From the NCBI GenBank assembly GCA_002693605.1, contig NZQO01000127.1:1-14398 (forward strand): a stretch of DNA of 14,398 nucleotides, read 5' to 3'. The translations under genes were made by a program, and so were the position numbers. Under the pieces are notes generated by a model. It ran no database searches, had not been told where the DNA came from, and saw only the letters and a program-made list of their open reading frames with translations. Below, one piece after another: positions 1 to 7,462 of the stretch. The stretch's first letter is position 1. Each line of letters starts with the position of its first letter. This stretch comes from Flavobacteriaceae bacterium. Lineage in GTDB: Bacteria; Bacteroidota; Bacteroidia; Flavobacteriales; Flavobacteriaceae.

Positions 1-691
1 AAGTGAATTTCTCATTGGTTTTGCTACTCTGTACACTTTCGCCAAAGCACAGTTCGCTATTGATGGCCAGGGCATCAAAATGGTTTTCGCCAATATTGAC
101 CCTTTTCTTATCCAGTAAAATATCGGTATCATAACCTTCATTAAAACCGTTGAAGTAACTGTTTGTCAGTTGCTGTATTTCTTCCGCTTTAAGCGAAATA
201 AAATCCATCTTTCGGCTATTATTGATAAAGGAAACCGAATCACTAACCGAGTTGGCGAAACTCTTGATGTTGTCATCCAGTTCCTGTACGATTCCCTTTG
301 AAACTTTTCGGAAAGGGTTGACATACTTAGGATTGTTGAGTGCCTTGTTTTTGGTCAAAATGAAGAACAAATAACAGTTGTGCTCTATGTGCCCACGGCC
401 TTTAAAATGCTTGTGGGTCGCTTTTTCTAAAAAGGATGTATTCGGAAGTTGTTCTGAAGTATAGGATTTCTTGAGGTAGATATCCTGCTTGTGAACCACA
501 GTACCAACGGGTAAAGATTTTAAAGCCTGAAACCAAGCGCCGTGCATATCCTCAAAATCTTTTTCAGATAGTGAATAGATTTCAGGCAGATTGCCTTTAT
601 AGCATAGGACAACATTGCCATTGTTAGCAAATACGATATTGTCTTGAATATCTACAATGGGTTGATATGCCGAAAGGTTAATCTTGTTCAT
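1..691 (-). CDS. traG: TraG-family conjugative transposon ATPase, N-terminal part (runs off the left edge)
   Basis: An open reading frame on the minus strand begins at an ATG (691-689) and stays open to base 1, so only about the first 230 residues are present. The start reads MNKINLSAYQPIVDIQDN. It overlaps the end of traF by 14 bases. In Bacteroidetes conjugative elements the gene after the two small membrane proteins TraE and TraF is TraG, a VirB4-like ATPase that powers the type IV secretion apparatus at the inner membrane. Its N-terminal region (the DUF3875 type) precedes the nucleotide-binding domain. The visible part has no Walker motif, as expected, because those lie further downstream outside the window. 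The call rests on gene order, on the overlap, and on the general look of the N-terminal sequence; the ATPase core cannot be checked here. Confidence 0.85.
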   Translation of the reverse strand, partial: MNKINLSAYQPIVDIQDNIVFANNGNVVLCYKGNLPEIYSLSEKDFEDMHGAWFQALKSLPVGTVVHKQDIYLKKSYTSEQLPNTSFLEKATHKHFKGRGHIEHNCYLFFILTKNKALNNPKYVNPFRKVSKGIVQELDDNIKSFANSVSDSVSFINNSRKMDFISLKAEEIQQLTNSYFNGFNEGYDTDILLDKKRVNIGENHFDALAINSELCFGESVQSSKTNEKFT

Positions 692-962
692 AATCGAAGC
701 CAGAATTTCTTTTGTTACTAATGATTTGCGGAAAGGCTTTTGCCATTTGGAAAAGTTGCGGATTGTATGTTATTCTTGTCAGTGCCACGTATAGAGAAGA
801 ATTGAAGACTAATACACCAATGATAATCCCGAAACTGAATGAGAAGATGATGATGAGCAAAGAAGCCAAAATGGAAACCATCATTAGGGCAAACAGGGAA
901 ATGGGCAGCCCAAAAATGACCGCCCTTTTTCTGATGTTTTTATAGACCTCAAACTTCTTCAT
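678..962 (-). CDS. traF: TraF-like conjugative transposon membrane protein (DUF4133 type)
   Basis: A 94-residue protein beginning MKKFEVYKNIRKRAVIFGLP. A short basic N-terminal segment is followed by two closely spaced hydrophobic stretches at about residues 17-39 and 40-60, then a polar tail. This is the VirB3-like layout of the DUF4133/TraF family, small inner-membrane components of the Bacteroidetes conjugation machine that sit next to the TraG ATPase. It lies 2 bases downstream of traE and overlaps the start of traG by 14 bases, so the three are one transcription unit read leftward. The ATG at 962-960 is the natural start. Length and composition are normal for the family, and nothing looks broken. 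Confidence 0.88.
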   Translation of the reverse strand: MKKFEVYKNIRKRAVIFGLPISLFALMMVSILASLLIIIFSFSFGIIIGVLVFNSSLYVALTRITYNPQLFQMAKAFPQIISNKRNSGFDYEQD

Positions 963-964
963 TG

Positions 965-1252
965 TTATACAACAATTCCTATGAGATAAGTAAATATGCC
1001 TACGACGGCACCTGCTATGAGTACAAATACAAGTACGCGTGTGATACCTTTTTTCAGGTCTGCATTTTCACCAAAGAAGTGTCCTGCATTAAAAAGGAAG
1101 CCAACCAAGAAGATGACACCTAATAAAATGGGGAATATGGTTCTGATGGTATCGCCCACATCGTTAACTGAATCTTCAATGCCACCAATTTGAGCAAAAA
1201 GCGAAGTGGATAAAAGCGAAAGAATGGATGCTAAATAATGTGATTTTTTCAT
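965..1252 (-). CDS. traE: TraE-like conjugative transposon protein (DUF4134 type, VirB2/pilin-like)
   Basis: A 95-residue protein with an N-terminal signal peptide (about residues 1-20, positively charged start, hydrophobic core, likely cleavage near SLFA/Q). Two further membrane segments follow at about residues 37-58 and 70-93. This matches the DUF4134/TraE family of Bacteroidetes conjugative transposons, thought to be VirB2-like pilin or channel subunits. It is the first gene of the leftward traE-traF-traG unit in this window. In typical elements further tra genes (A-D) lie upstream of traE on the same strand, but here the upstream neighbour is a divergent amidase gene, so the tra block is interrupted or arranged differently at this point. 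Confidence 0.88.
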   Translation of the reverse strand: MKKSHYLASILSLLSTSLFAQIGGIEDSVNDVGDTIRTIFPILLGVIFLVGFLFNAGHFFGENADLKKGITRVLVFVLIAGAVVGIFTYLIGIVV

Positions 1253-1441
1253 AATGTAACGGTTTAATTTTTTGGTTCAATTTCGTTATCGGAAATTTAC
1301 ATATATTTGAATATAAATAATTGAAAATCAAATATTTGTGAATAAAATATTATTTGATATCAATTGAATTCCGTTGCTATTATTTGGCATCAAATTCTAT
1401 GAATTTTTGAAGTGAAGTTGTTGATAACCCGAAAATTGAAA
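1253..1441. promoter_or_regulatory. AT-rich divergent intergenic region with candidate promoter elements
   Basis: This spacer separates the leftward traE start from the rightward amidase start and must drive at least one of them. It is strongly AT-rich. On the plus strand a full match to the Bacteroidetes -7 element, TATATTTG, lies at 1302-1309; TTTG at 1271-1274 would be a distant -33 partner (27 bases between), so the pairing is imperfect. The hexamer TATTTG recurs near 1304, 1333, 1351 and 1381. An 8-base inverted repeat (ATATTTGA at 1303-1310, TCAAATAT at 1328-1335) surrounds 17 bases. On the minus strand I see only a one-mismatch -7 element (AATATTTG, complement of 1329-1336). The repeats may be operator sites or simply reflect AT richness. 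Confidence 0.4.
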
Positions 1442-2074
1442 ATGAAAAATCTGCTCAAAAACGTCAGTTTTGTGATTTTGCTCTTGAAAATGTGTTTCAT
1501 TTTTGGACAGGAAACTAGTGTTCAAAAACGAATAATAATTGACGTTGGACACGGTGGAAAAGATGCTGGTGCAATAGGCATAAATGGCATCCAAGAAAAG
1601 AATGTGGTTTTGTCTATCGCAAATGAAATTTTGAAGCTGAATAATGAATTGGAAAAGCCTTTGGATATTTATTTAACCAGATATAAAGACACCTTAATTT
1701 CGTTATCGGACAGAACTAAATTGGCCAAAGCATTAAAAGCGGATTTATTTGTGTCCTTGCATTGCAATCATTCTGATAATCCTAATGCGAGAGGTCTGGA
1801 AGTTTATGTGGCTAACGCTGTATCAAATTACTCGGATGATTCTACTTGGTTTGCATTTCAATTGCAAGACGACCTAAATAAGAGTTTGGGTTTTGAGAGT
1901 AGAGGTGTGAAGCTTGCAAATTTTCAGGTGTTGCGTGAAACTATCAACTCTTGTTCTTCGATATTGGTAGAACTTGGATTTTTATCAAATAAGGATGAAT
2001 CAGATTATTTAGCTACTTCAAAACAGAACAAAATGTTGGCATTTCTCATTATTAATTCATTTAAAAAAAGATGA
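1442..2074 (+). CDS. Exported N-acetylmuramoyl-L-alanine amidase (Amidase_3, AmiC-like)
   Basis: A zinc-dependent peptidoglycan amidase that cleaves the bond between N-acetylmuramic acid and L-alanine. Counting from the ATG at 1442 (210 residues), the zinc ligands are His37 in DVGHGGKDAG, Glu52 in QEKN and His107 in VSLHCN; the catalytic Glu177 lies in VELGFLSN. All Amidase_3 hallmarks are therefore present. Residues 1-22 form a signal peptide (MKNLLK then a hydrophobic run ending near FIFGQ), placing the enzyme in the periplasm. A GTG at 1412 would add ten residues ahead of the signal peptide, so I prefer the ATG. It is divergent from traE, and a peptidoglycan hydrolase at this position fits local wall opening for the conjugation channel, but a housekeeping or cargo role cannot be excluded. 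Confidence 0.9.
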   Translation: MKNLLKNVSFVILLLKMCFIFGQETSVQKRIIIDVGHGGKDAGAIGINGIQEKNVVLSIANEILKLNNELEKPLDIYLTRYKDTLISLSDRTKLAKALKADLFVSLHCNHSDNPNARGLEVYVANAVSNYSDDSTWFAFQLQDDLNKSLGFESRGVKLANFQVLRETINSCSSILVELGFLSNKDESDYLATSKQNKMLAFLIINSFKKR

Positions 2075-2181
2075 TGAAAGAATTATTTAAAGAGGTTATT
2101 GTTAGCATAAAATCAATTTTCCTTATGCTGTTTATCGAAATAAAGTCATTGTTTAACAAAAATGTAGATAACCGTAAATAA
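2071..2181 (+). CDS. Small ORF (36 aa) overlapping the amidase stop, possible membrane-associated peptide
   Basis: The amidase stop codon is embedded in ATGATGA (2071-2077), giving two possible overlapping starts (2071 or 2074) for a 36- or 35-codon ORF ending in TAA at 2179-2181. The product begins MMKELFKEVIVSIKSIF, has a central run of hydrophobic residues (IFLMLFIEI, about residues 16-24) flanked by lysines, and ends in a polar tail. The stop/start overlap suggests translational coupling to the amidase, and the sequence looks like a short amphipathic or membrane-seeking helix. I recognise no family. It may be a real partner of the amidase, a toxin-like peptide, or a chance ORF. Confidence 0.35.
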   Translation: MMKELFKEVIVSIKSIFLMLFIEIKSLFNKNVDNRK

Positions 2182-2197
2182 GAAAATCTCAATTAAT

Positions 2198-2205
2198 TAT
2201 ATTTA
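2198..2205 (+). promoter_or_regulatory. Weak candidate -7 element ahead of the Wadjet-like operon
   Basis: TATATTTA matches the Bacteroidetes -7 element TAnnTTTG at all but the last base and lies 36 bases before the jetA-like start. I see no well-spaced TTTG for the -33 element. The stretch from 2182 to 2241 contains no hairpin terminator, so the defence operon could also be read through from the amidase gene. Confidence 0.22.
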
Positions 2206-2241
2206 TAGGATTTTTCATTAAGACAAGACCTAATAATATAA

Positions 2242-3564
2242 TTGAACGAAAACGATAAAATAAATTTTGATTTTGTAAAAGAGATTAAAGAACCTGGTGT
2301 TTACCAACTGCTTTTCCCAAAGAAGGAAGTCGGGTTGGCAGTTATGGTTCTATTTGAGAAAATTAAAAACAAAACATTACCCGACGGAAAGTTCGTCGAA
2401 AAAGACCTTCACAATGCTTTTGCCCAGATAAGCAAACCGAACGAAAGATATCCAAAAGAGATTTATAGCGAACACATAAAAGATCTTCAGGAATATTTTT
2501 TAGACTACAACCAAGAAACTCAGAAATATTATTTTAAGGATTATGCGCATAGGTTCTATGCCTATGCAAAAGAGACTTTAAAGGGTAACTTTAGTCCAAC
2601 CCGTATAGAAAAGATTTGTAGTCTTCTTACCGCTTCATTGAAACAAAGGGAATCCTTAGAGGATTTAAAGTTTTGGCTTAATTCTGAGTTCAAAAAATAT
2701 GAGCCAGATCTCAGGGAACAGGTAGATTTTTTAGATAGGCAAATCATAGAATCTGTAAATAAGCTTAAAAACAATACCACCAATTCCGATAAGAAATTTA
2801 TTGACCTTTTACGAGAAGTAGAAAGTAATTTAGATAAAGCCCAAGAACAGAGTAGAGAATTAGCAGCAGCCTATTCTGAAACTAAAGTGATACGCTCAAT
2901 TCTAGAAAAACGAGAAGATACAGATTCTGAAGCAGACGATTTAATTGCAGATGTTCACTTCTTTATCAAGTATCTCAACGAAAGGCTAGATTCTATCGAT
3001 GGAAAACTCGATAGAATTCAGCCAAAAATCAGGCATTTGTTCTCTATTTTAAATAGACCTCAGTTCAATAGTAAAATTGAAAAGTTTCTACACTTTCTAT
3101 TGGATAAAAGTACTGTGACAAGCAAAAAGGAAACCCTTCTTCCAAAAGTGGTCGAGAATCCAGTTTTACATATAGACACACCAAATTTTACCATAGTAGA
3201 GAGAGAAAGAGAATTATTCCCGTCTAAACCCAAAAAAAGAGTTTCCTATAAATCAAACGAAGTGAAGATTGAGGAAAACACACAAAGTATTTTAAAGGTG
3301 CTCACTCAACAGGATTTGATTAGAAAATGGGAACAACACATCATTGCCGAAATAGAATTAAGGGGTGGCATTGATTTGTCCGTAACATTTTTCAAGATTA
3401 TGGAAGAAACAAATGATGGCCAGATAGCAGTAAGTGCAATCTACAGCTCTATACAACAAGCACGTAAATCAAAAAGATTTGAATTCAAAATGAATAAATC
3501 CAAACAGACCAATAGCAAAATAGCACATATAAGTTTATGGAAGATGAACATACAAAAGATATAA
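2242..3564 (+). CDS. jetA: Wadjet-like JetA (kleisin / MukF-like subunit)
   Basis: A 440-residue, mostly helical, charged protein and the first gene of a tightly overlapping four-gene operon whose third and fourth genes are an SMC-like ATPase and a Toprim protein. That order matches jetABCD. The N-terminal region (about 10-130, with GVYQLLFPKKEVGLAVMVLF near residues 19-38) looks like a winged-helix/dimerisation domain. Residues about 155-265 are a long helical segment typical of a kleisin middle part, and about 350-430 look like a second winged helix. In Wadjet the kleisin bridges the two SMC heads. The start is a TTG at 2242, placed directly after an in-frame TAA (2239-2241); the next in-frame ATG (2344) would remove the first 34 residues, including part of the apparent domain. 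Assignment depends mainly on context, because sequence similarity among JetA proteins is low. Confidence 0.72.
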   Translation: MNENDKINFDFVKEIKEPGVYQLLFPKKEVGLAVMVLFEKIKNKTLPDGKFVEKDLHNAFAQISKPNERYPKEIYSEHIKDLQEYFLDYNQETQKYYFKDYAHRFYAYAKETLKGNFSPTRIEKICSLLTASLKQRESLEDLKFWLNSEFKKYEPDLREQVDFLDRQIIESVNKLKNNTTNSDKKFIDLLREVESNLDKAQEQSRELAAAYSETKVIRSILEKREDTDSEADDLIADVHFFIKYLNERLDSIDGKLDRIQPKIRHLFSILNRPQFNSKIEKFLHFLLDKSTVTSKKETLLPKVVENPVLHIDTPNFTIVERERELFPSKPKKRVSYKSNEVKIEENTQSILKVLTQQDLIRKWEQHIIAEIELRGGIDLSVTFFKIMEETNDGQIAVSAIYSSIQQARKSKRFEFKMNKSKQTNSKIAHISLWKMNIQKI

Positions 3565-4184
3565 GGGTACATTTTTTAGACCATCCGGACACAGAAGAAT
3601 TATTTGCCTCTTTGGACTATATGTTGAAAGATGGTGTTCATTTTCAAAGGGAAGGAAGTCAAGCAAGATTCTACAATTACATCTATTCTAATATAGATAG
3701 CTTAAAAGCATACTACAAGTCATTATTCAATATTGAATTGACTTTTGGTGGAACAGAAACAAGAGGATATTACTTTTTGGATTTTATAGGTAATACCAGA
3801 GGTCAAATAGACGCTGGACATAGATATCATATGAAGAGCGAACACGTTATAATCGGCTTCGTTATTTACAAGATTTTTTTCGTAGATAATCAAATAGATG
3901 TGGTTTCTGTAAAAGACTTGCAAAAGAAGATTAGAACTGATTACGAAGATTTAAAGCCTGGTATTTATAGATTGATTGCAAAATCGAGAAATACCAACCC
4001 TGGAAATTTAAACGATGATGCCATAGACTCAACTGTGGAATCAGCACTTAGAGAATTCAAAAAAATAGGTTGGGTAACACTAAATGATGACGAGTTCGAC
4101 TTATTGCCTGCTTTTGATAGATTGATTGCCATACACGAAGACCATATAAATAATATTGACGAAACCCTAAATGAATTGAAATGA
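3537..4184 (+). CDS. jetB: Wadjet-like JetB (MukE-like winged-helix subunit)
   Basis: A 215-residue protein starting at an ATG that overlaps the end of jetA by 28 bases, and ending in ATGA shared with the jetC start (4-base overlap). MukE/JetB (DUF4194-like) proteins are small tandem winged-helix proteins that bind the kleisin. The visible support is the C-terminal pattern from about residue 165, with LREFKKIGWVTLNDDEFDLL followed by PAFDRLIAI, closely resembling the JetB/MukE ending in which a winged-helix wing is followed by a proline and a helix with Asp-Arg. A preceding helical stretch (HVIIGFVIYKIFFVDN, about 102-117) fits the other winged helix. Position between the kleisin and the SMC gene, and size, agree. 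It has no catalytic motif and none is expected. Confidence 0.75.
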   Translation: MEDEHTKDIRVHFLDHPDTEELFASLDYMLKDGVHFQREGSQARFYNYIYSNIDSLKAYYKSLFNIELTFGGTETRGYYFLDFIGNTRGQIDAGHRYHMKSEHVIIGFVIYKIFFVDNQIDVVSVKDLQKKIRTDYEDLKPGIYRLIAKSRNTNPGNLNDDAIDSTVESALREFKKIGWVTLNDDEFDLLPAFDRLIAIHEDHINNIDETLNELK

Positions 4185-7100
4185 AAAGATACCCTAGAAT
4201 AAAAAGATTATCCACTCTGGGCATCGTACATCATCAATCATTTGATTATGATTTTAACCCATTTAGAACAGACTTTGTTGGCGAAGGTGGTTCTGGTAAG
4301 AGTATGATTGCAGATATTCTGCAACTTATTTTTGTTGGTTCTGCTGCGTTTCACTCGCCTACCGATAGTAGTGAGCCAAGAAAGCCTAAAACAATGGTTT
4401 TAAGGACTGATGGCAAAGGAACAGATATGGGTTACGCCTTTATCAATGTAGAGCTCAACAAAGACGCATTTGTAATTATTGGTATTTATCTTGAAAGTAC
4501 CGGAAGCTCACGCTCTTTTATTATTCAACAAGGCGAGAATTTTGAGCCAGAAGATGAATTGCTTCCATTTAATAAAGCTCTTAGTTTTTCAGATTTCCTG
4601 AAGGACAACAACATTTTACCAATAGAGGATTTAAAAAACCACATATTCGATACTAAAGGATATGTATGCGAATCTTGGACACGATTAGATAAGTTTCACA
4701 AGCTATTGTTTGAAAATTATATTATTCCGGTTGACTTATCCATTAACCAAGAGTCTTTAAATAGCTATGCTAAAATTATTCAGGCTTTTTCCAGGGAATC
4801 ATTGGACATCAAAAAAAGCGAGAAAATTCAGGAATTCCTTTTCGGAAATGATAAGGAAAAAGAGCTTAAGCTAGATTTTGACAAGGCTGTTGAAGAATTA
4901 AGTGGCGATATACGTCAGTTTGAATCTAATAGAGATGAGATTGATATGTTAACCCATAAACAGACCGAACTACAAGAACTTCTTAGTTTAAAAAAAGATA
5001 GAGACAAGGCTCAAAGCAATTTTTTAAACACAAAATTTCACTACTTAAATCAGCAGATTGAAAAGTCTAAAATGAAAATGGAACAAAGGTTAAATTCCTT
5101 TTTCAATAATCGATATGCCTTAATCGGGATTAAGAATTTTGCCGAAACTAAAATTGAAGAACTGAAATTGAATATACCTGCTTTAGACGAAGAATTTGAT
5201 AAAGCTTCTGCAGCAAGAATGTTATGGCAAGTAAAAAGCAATGACTTGAAAAAGTATTTTTCTTGGATGCAGCACTTTGAAAAAACAGGTAAGGAACTTT
5301 CCGAACATTATCACAACTATCGTAAAAACAAGCAGGACATTAAGCGAATAGAAGAGTTTAAGTCACTTTTAAAGGATAGTGGTATTTACAGTTTCTTTGG
5401 AAAAAATGATAAACTCAACAAGGATTCATTGTTGAATATAGCGGAAACAGTCAATACAATCGAGAAGTCACTCGAAGAGAAAAAGAAACTAAAGGTCCTC
5501 AATAATCTAGATGATACTTCGTCGCTTGCACATTGGGCTTTAAATCTTAAAAGAAAATTGAGTCCTAAAGAAGAAAGTGTAGTACACAAATATCAAAACG
5601 ATAATATTACAACCAAAGAACCAATAAATGGTATAAAATCAAGGTACATTCCAGATCCAAAATTGTTGATTGAAAACCTTCAAGTCACAAAAGATGAAGA
5701 TGATGGATTTTGGTTGGATTTAGGTGGTGTTCGTGAATATATTCCTTATGTGCAAGAACCAATATTTGATACTGGCAACTCAGATAAAATAAAGGAATAT
5801 TTTTCAAATCAGAAGGCAACCTTGGATAATGATATCAAGGATTTAGAAAAGGAATTTAAGAATTGGACAATTTTAAAAGGATTGCTAAATAAGCTAGAAA
5901 ACCAATCAGCGTACCTTTTGTCTTGGGAATTAAGAGATGTTAATTCTAAGTTTGATAAGCACGAACTGTACGAAGAAACAGCAGACGCCATAAAGCGTTA
6001 TTTAAAATTACTAGATGAAGACGAAAAAATAGATAAGGGATTCAAAAAGGCGAATAAGACCTATAAGAATATTGATAAAAAGCGTTCTGACAACTCTTCT
6101 ATAATTAATGGGCTGGAAACAAGTCTAAAAACGATCTCAATTCCTGAAATCGATGATGATGTCAATCAATTAACCGAAAAATATAAATATCAGGTAAAAG
6201 ACACGGATGATTTTGAGAGTTTAAAAAGAACACTTAACCAACAAGAGAGTTTCTATGATGCTTTTGTTACGACTCTGCACGAAGAGTCAAAAAATGAAAT
6301 AGCTATTGAAGATTTGAAGTTTGAAGATAAAGCAATAGAAGTCTTTAAAGCTGATTTGCAAAAATTAGTCGACGACCAACCAGAAGTTACTTTAGAAACT
6401 AATGCGGATGACCGAGAAGTTACCTTAGAAGCATTAGACGCGAAAGATGCAATTAATTCAGAATGCCAAAGGCAATACAACCATAAATATGTTTTAGTCA
6501 TAAAGGAATTTTTGAAAGAAAAGGCCAATCGCTATATACAAACAGATGATTTTAAACAGATATGCTCAGAAATTCTACCACCAGAGATTTTTTCGGAAAA
6601 GGATTTAGAAGATGATGAAATCATCCCACGCATTAAAAAGTTGCTCGACGACATCAACATCAAGAATAAAAAACTGAACATTAGAAAGCTTCAAAAGCTA
6701 ACGAGTATCGTTGATAAGGTCAATACTGAGGTAAGCGAACAGATATATTACTCAAGAAAGATTAGAGATTTCATCGATGCCGATGATAAGACAATTACTG
6801 GCGGTCACAGGGCAAAACTGTCCATCAATTTTGAAAACAGCTATCCTAGAGGCTGGATGGAAGATTTTATTGATAAAATACGTGAGGATATTAGAGTGTC
6901 TAGTGAGAATAATCTATTCAATGATTTACAAGGCGTTTCAAACGAATTGGAAAAGTACACGTCTCTAGAAGAGAAAATGCAGGAAGCTTTTTATAGATGC
7001 GGTGGTTCTAGAAATCTAAAACCTAAAGTTTTAGAATTACTCAATCCAAAATCATATTATGGATTAAACTTTACCATTCAATCCTTCCACGGAAAAACCA

Positions 7101-7432
7101 ACCCAGGAAGCACAAGTCAAACCTATGCTGCAATTGCCCTTTTGTGTATTGCTAGACTCTCATTAATTAATAGAGGTGCTAAAGATAAAGTCAGGGATGG
7201 AATTAGGATTATGCCTATTGACGAAGCAGCAGGACTAGGAAGTAATTTCGATATGCTTTACGACATAGCTAAGGCAAATGATTACCAGATTATATCGTTG
7301 TCAATCCAGCCATATAAAGTAGATATGTTGAACCAGTATATCTATTTGCTTCATAATAATTTAGAAGAATCTGACAAGGTAAATTATGAGCCAGTTCCAA
7401 TTTTTGGGAATTTTGAGAACAATAGCAAGTAA
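4181..7432 (+). CDS. jetC: Wadjet-like JetC (SMC/MukB-like ATPase)
   Basis: A 1083-residue SMC-type ATPase, the motor of the Wadjet complex, which extrudes DNA loops and tests whether DNA is a small circle. The Walker A motif GEGGSGKS is at residues 34-41, close to the N terminus as in SMC/MukB proteins. Long charged coiled-coil regions (about 235-460 and 545-790) flank a non-coil hinge-like stretch (about 465-545). The C-terminal head has a signature-loop region PGSTSQTYAAIALL (about 975-988) and Walker B ending IMPIDEAAG with Asp1014-Glu1015. The signature lacks the usual SGG and reads P-G-S-T-S-Q, an oddity. The motifs needed for ATP binding and hydrolysis look present and no frameshift is visible. 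It overlaps jetB by four bases and sits 30 bases before jetD. Confidence 0.85.
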   Translation: MKRYPRIKRLSTLGIVHHQSFDYDFNPFRTDFVGEGGSGKSMIADILQLIFVGSAAFHSPTDSSEPRKPKTMVLRTDGKGTDMGYAFINVELNKDAFVIIGIYLESTGSSRSFIIQQGENFEPEDELLPFNKALSFSDFLKDNNILPIEDLKNHIFDTKGYVCESWTRLDKFHKLLFENYIIPVDLSINQESLNSYAKIIQAFSRESLDIKKSEKIQEFLFGNDKEKELKLDFDKAVEELSGDIRQFESNRDEIDMLTHKQTELQELLSLKKDRDKAQSNFLNTKFHYLNQQIEKSKMKMEQRLNSFFNNRYALIGIKNFAETKIEELKLNIPALDEEFDKASAARMLWQVKSNDLKKYFSWMQHFEKTGKELSEHYHNYRKNKQDIKRIEEFKSLLKDSGIYSFFGKNDKLNKDSLLNIAETVNTIEKSLEEKKKLKVLNNLDDTSSLAHWALNLKRKLSPKEESVVHKYQNDNITTKEPINGIKSRYIPDPKLLIENLQVTKDEDDGFWLDLGGVREYIPYVQEPIFDTGNSDKIKEYFSNQKATLDNDIKDLEKEFKNWTILKGLLNKLENQSAYLLSWELRDVNSKFDKHELYEETADAIKRYLKLLDEDEKIDKGFKKANKTYKNIDKKRSDNSSIINGLETSLKTISIPEIDDDVNQLTEKYKYQVKDTDDFESLKRTLNQQESFYDAFVTTLHEESKNEIAIEDLKFEDKAIEVFKADLQKLVDDQPEVTLETNADDREVTLEALDAKDAINSECQRQYNHKYVLVIKEFLKEKANRYIQTDDFKQICSEILPPEIFSEKDLEDDEIIPRIKKLLDDINIKNKKLNIRKLQKLTSIVDKVNTEVSEQIYYSRKIRDFIDADDKTITGGHRAKLSINFENSYPRGWMEDFIDKIREDIRVSSENNLFNDLQGVSNELEKYTSLEEKMQEAFYRCGGSRNLKPKVLELLNPKSYYGLNFTIQSFHGKTNPGSTSQTYAAIALLCIARLSLINRGAKDKVRDGIRIMPIDEAAGLGSNFDMLYDIAKANDYQIISLSIQPYKVDMLNQYIYLLHNNLEESDKVNYEPVPIFGNFENNSK

Positions 7433-7462
7433 TGCGTAAAACGCTAATATGTATATATAAGA

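Noticed and set aside
996..1193. Plus-strand ORF of 65 codons opposite traE
   Set aside because: traE on the other strand has a clear signal peptide and family-typical layout, and the plus-strand product has no such features.
1412..1441. GTG start for the amidase, ten codons upstream of the chosen ATG
   Set aside because: The added residues precede a good signal peptide, and an ATG start gives a normal exported protein.
5050..6528. Minus-strand ORFs of 60-91 codons opposite the jetC-like gene
   Set aside because: They are antisense to coiled-coil coding sequence and carry no recognisable motif.
7434..7444. Short palindrome GCGT/ACGC around AAA between jetC and jetD
   Set aside because: A four-base stem with a three-base loop is too small to call a terminator or operator.
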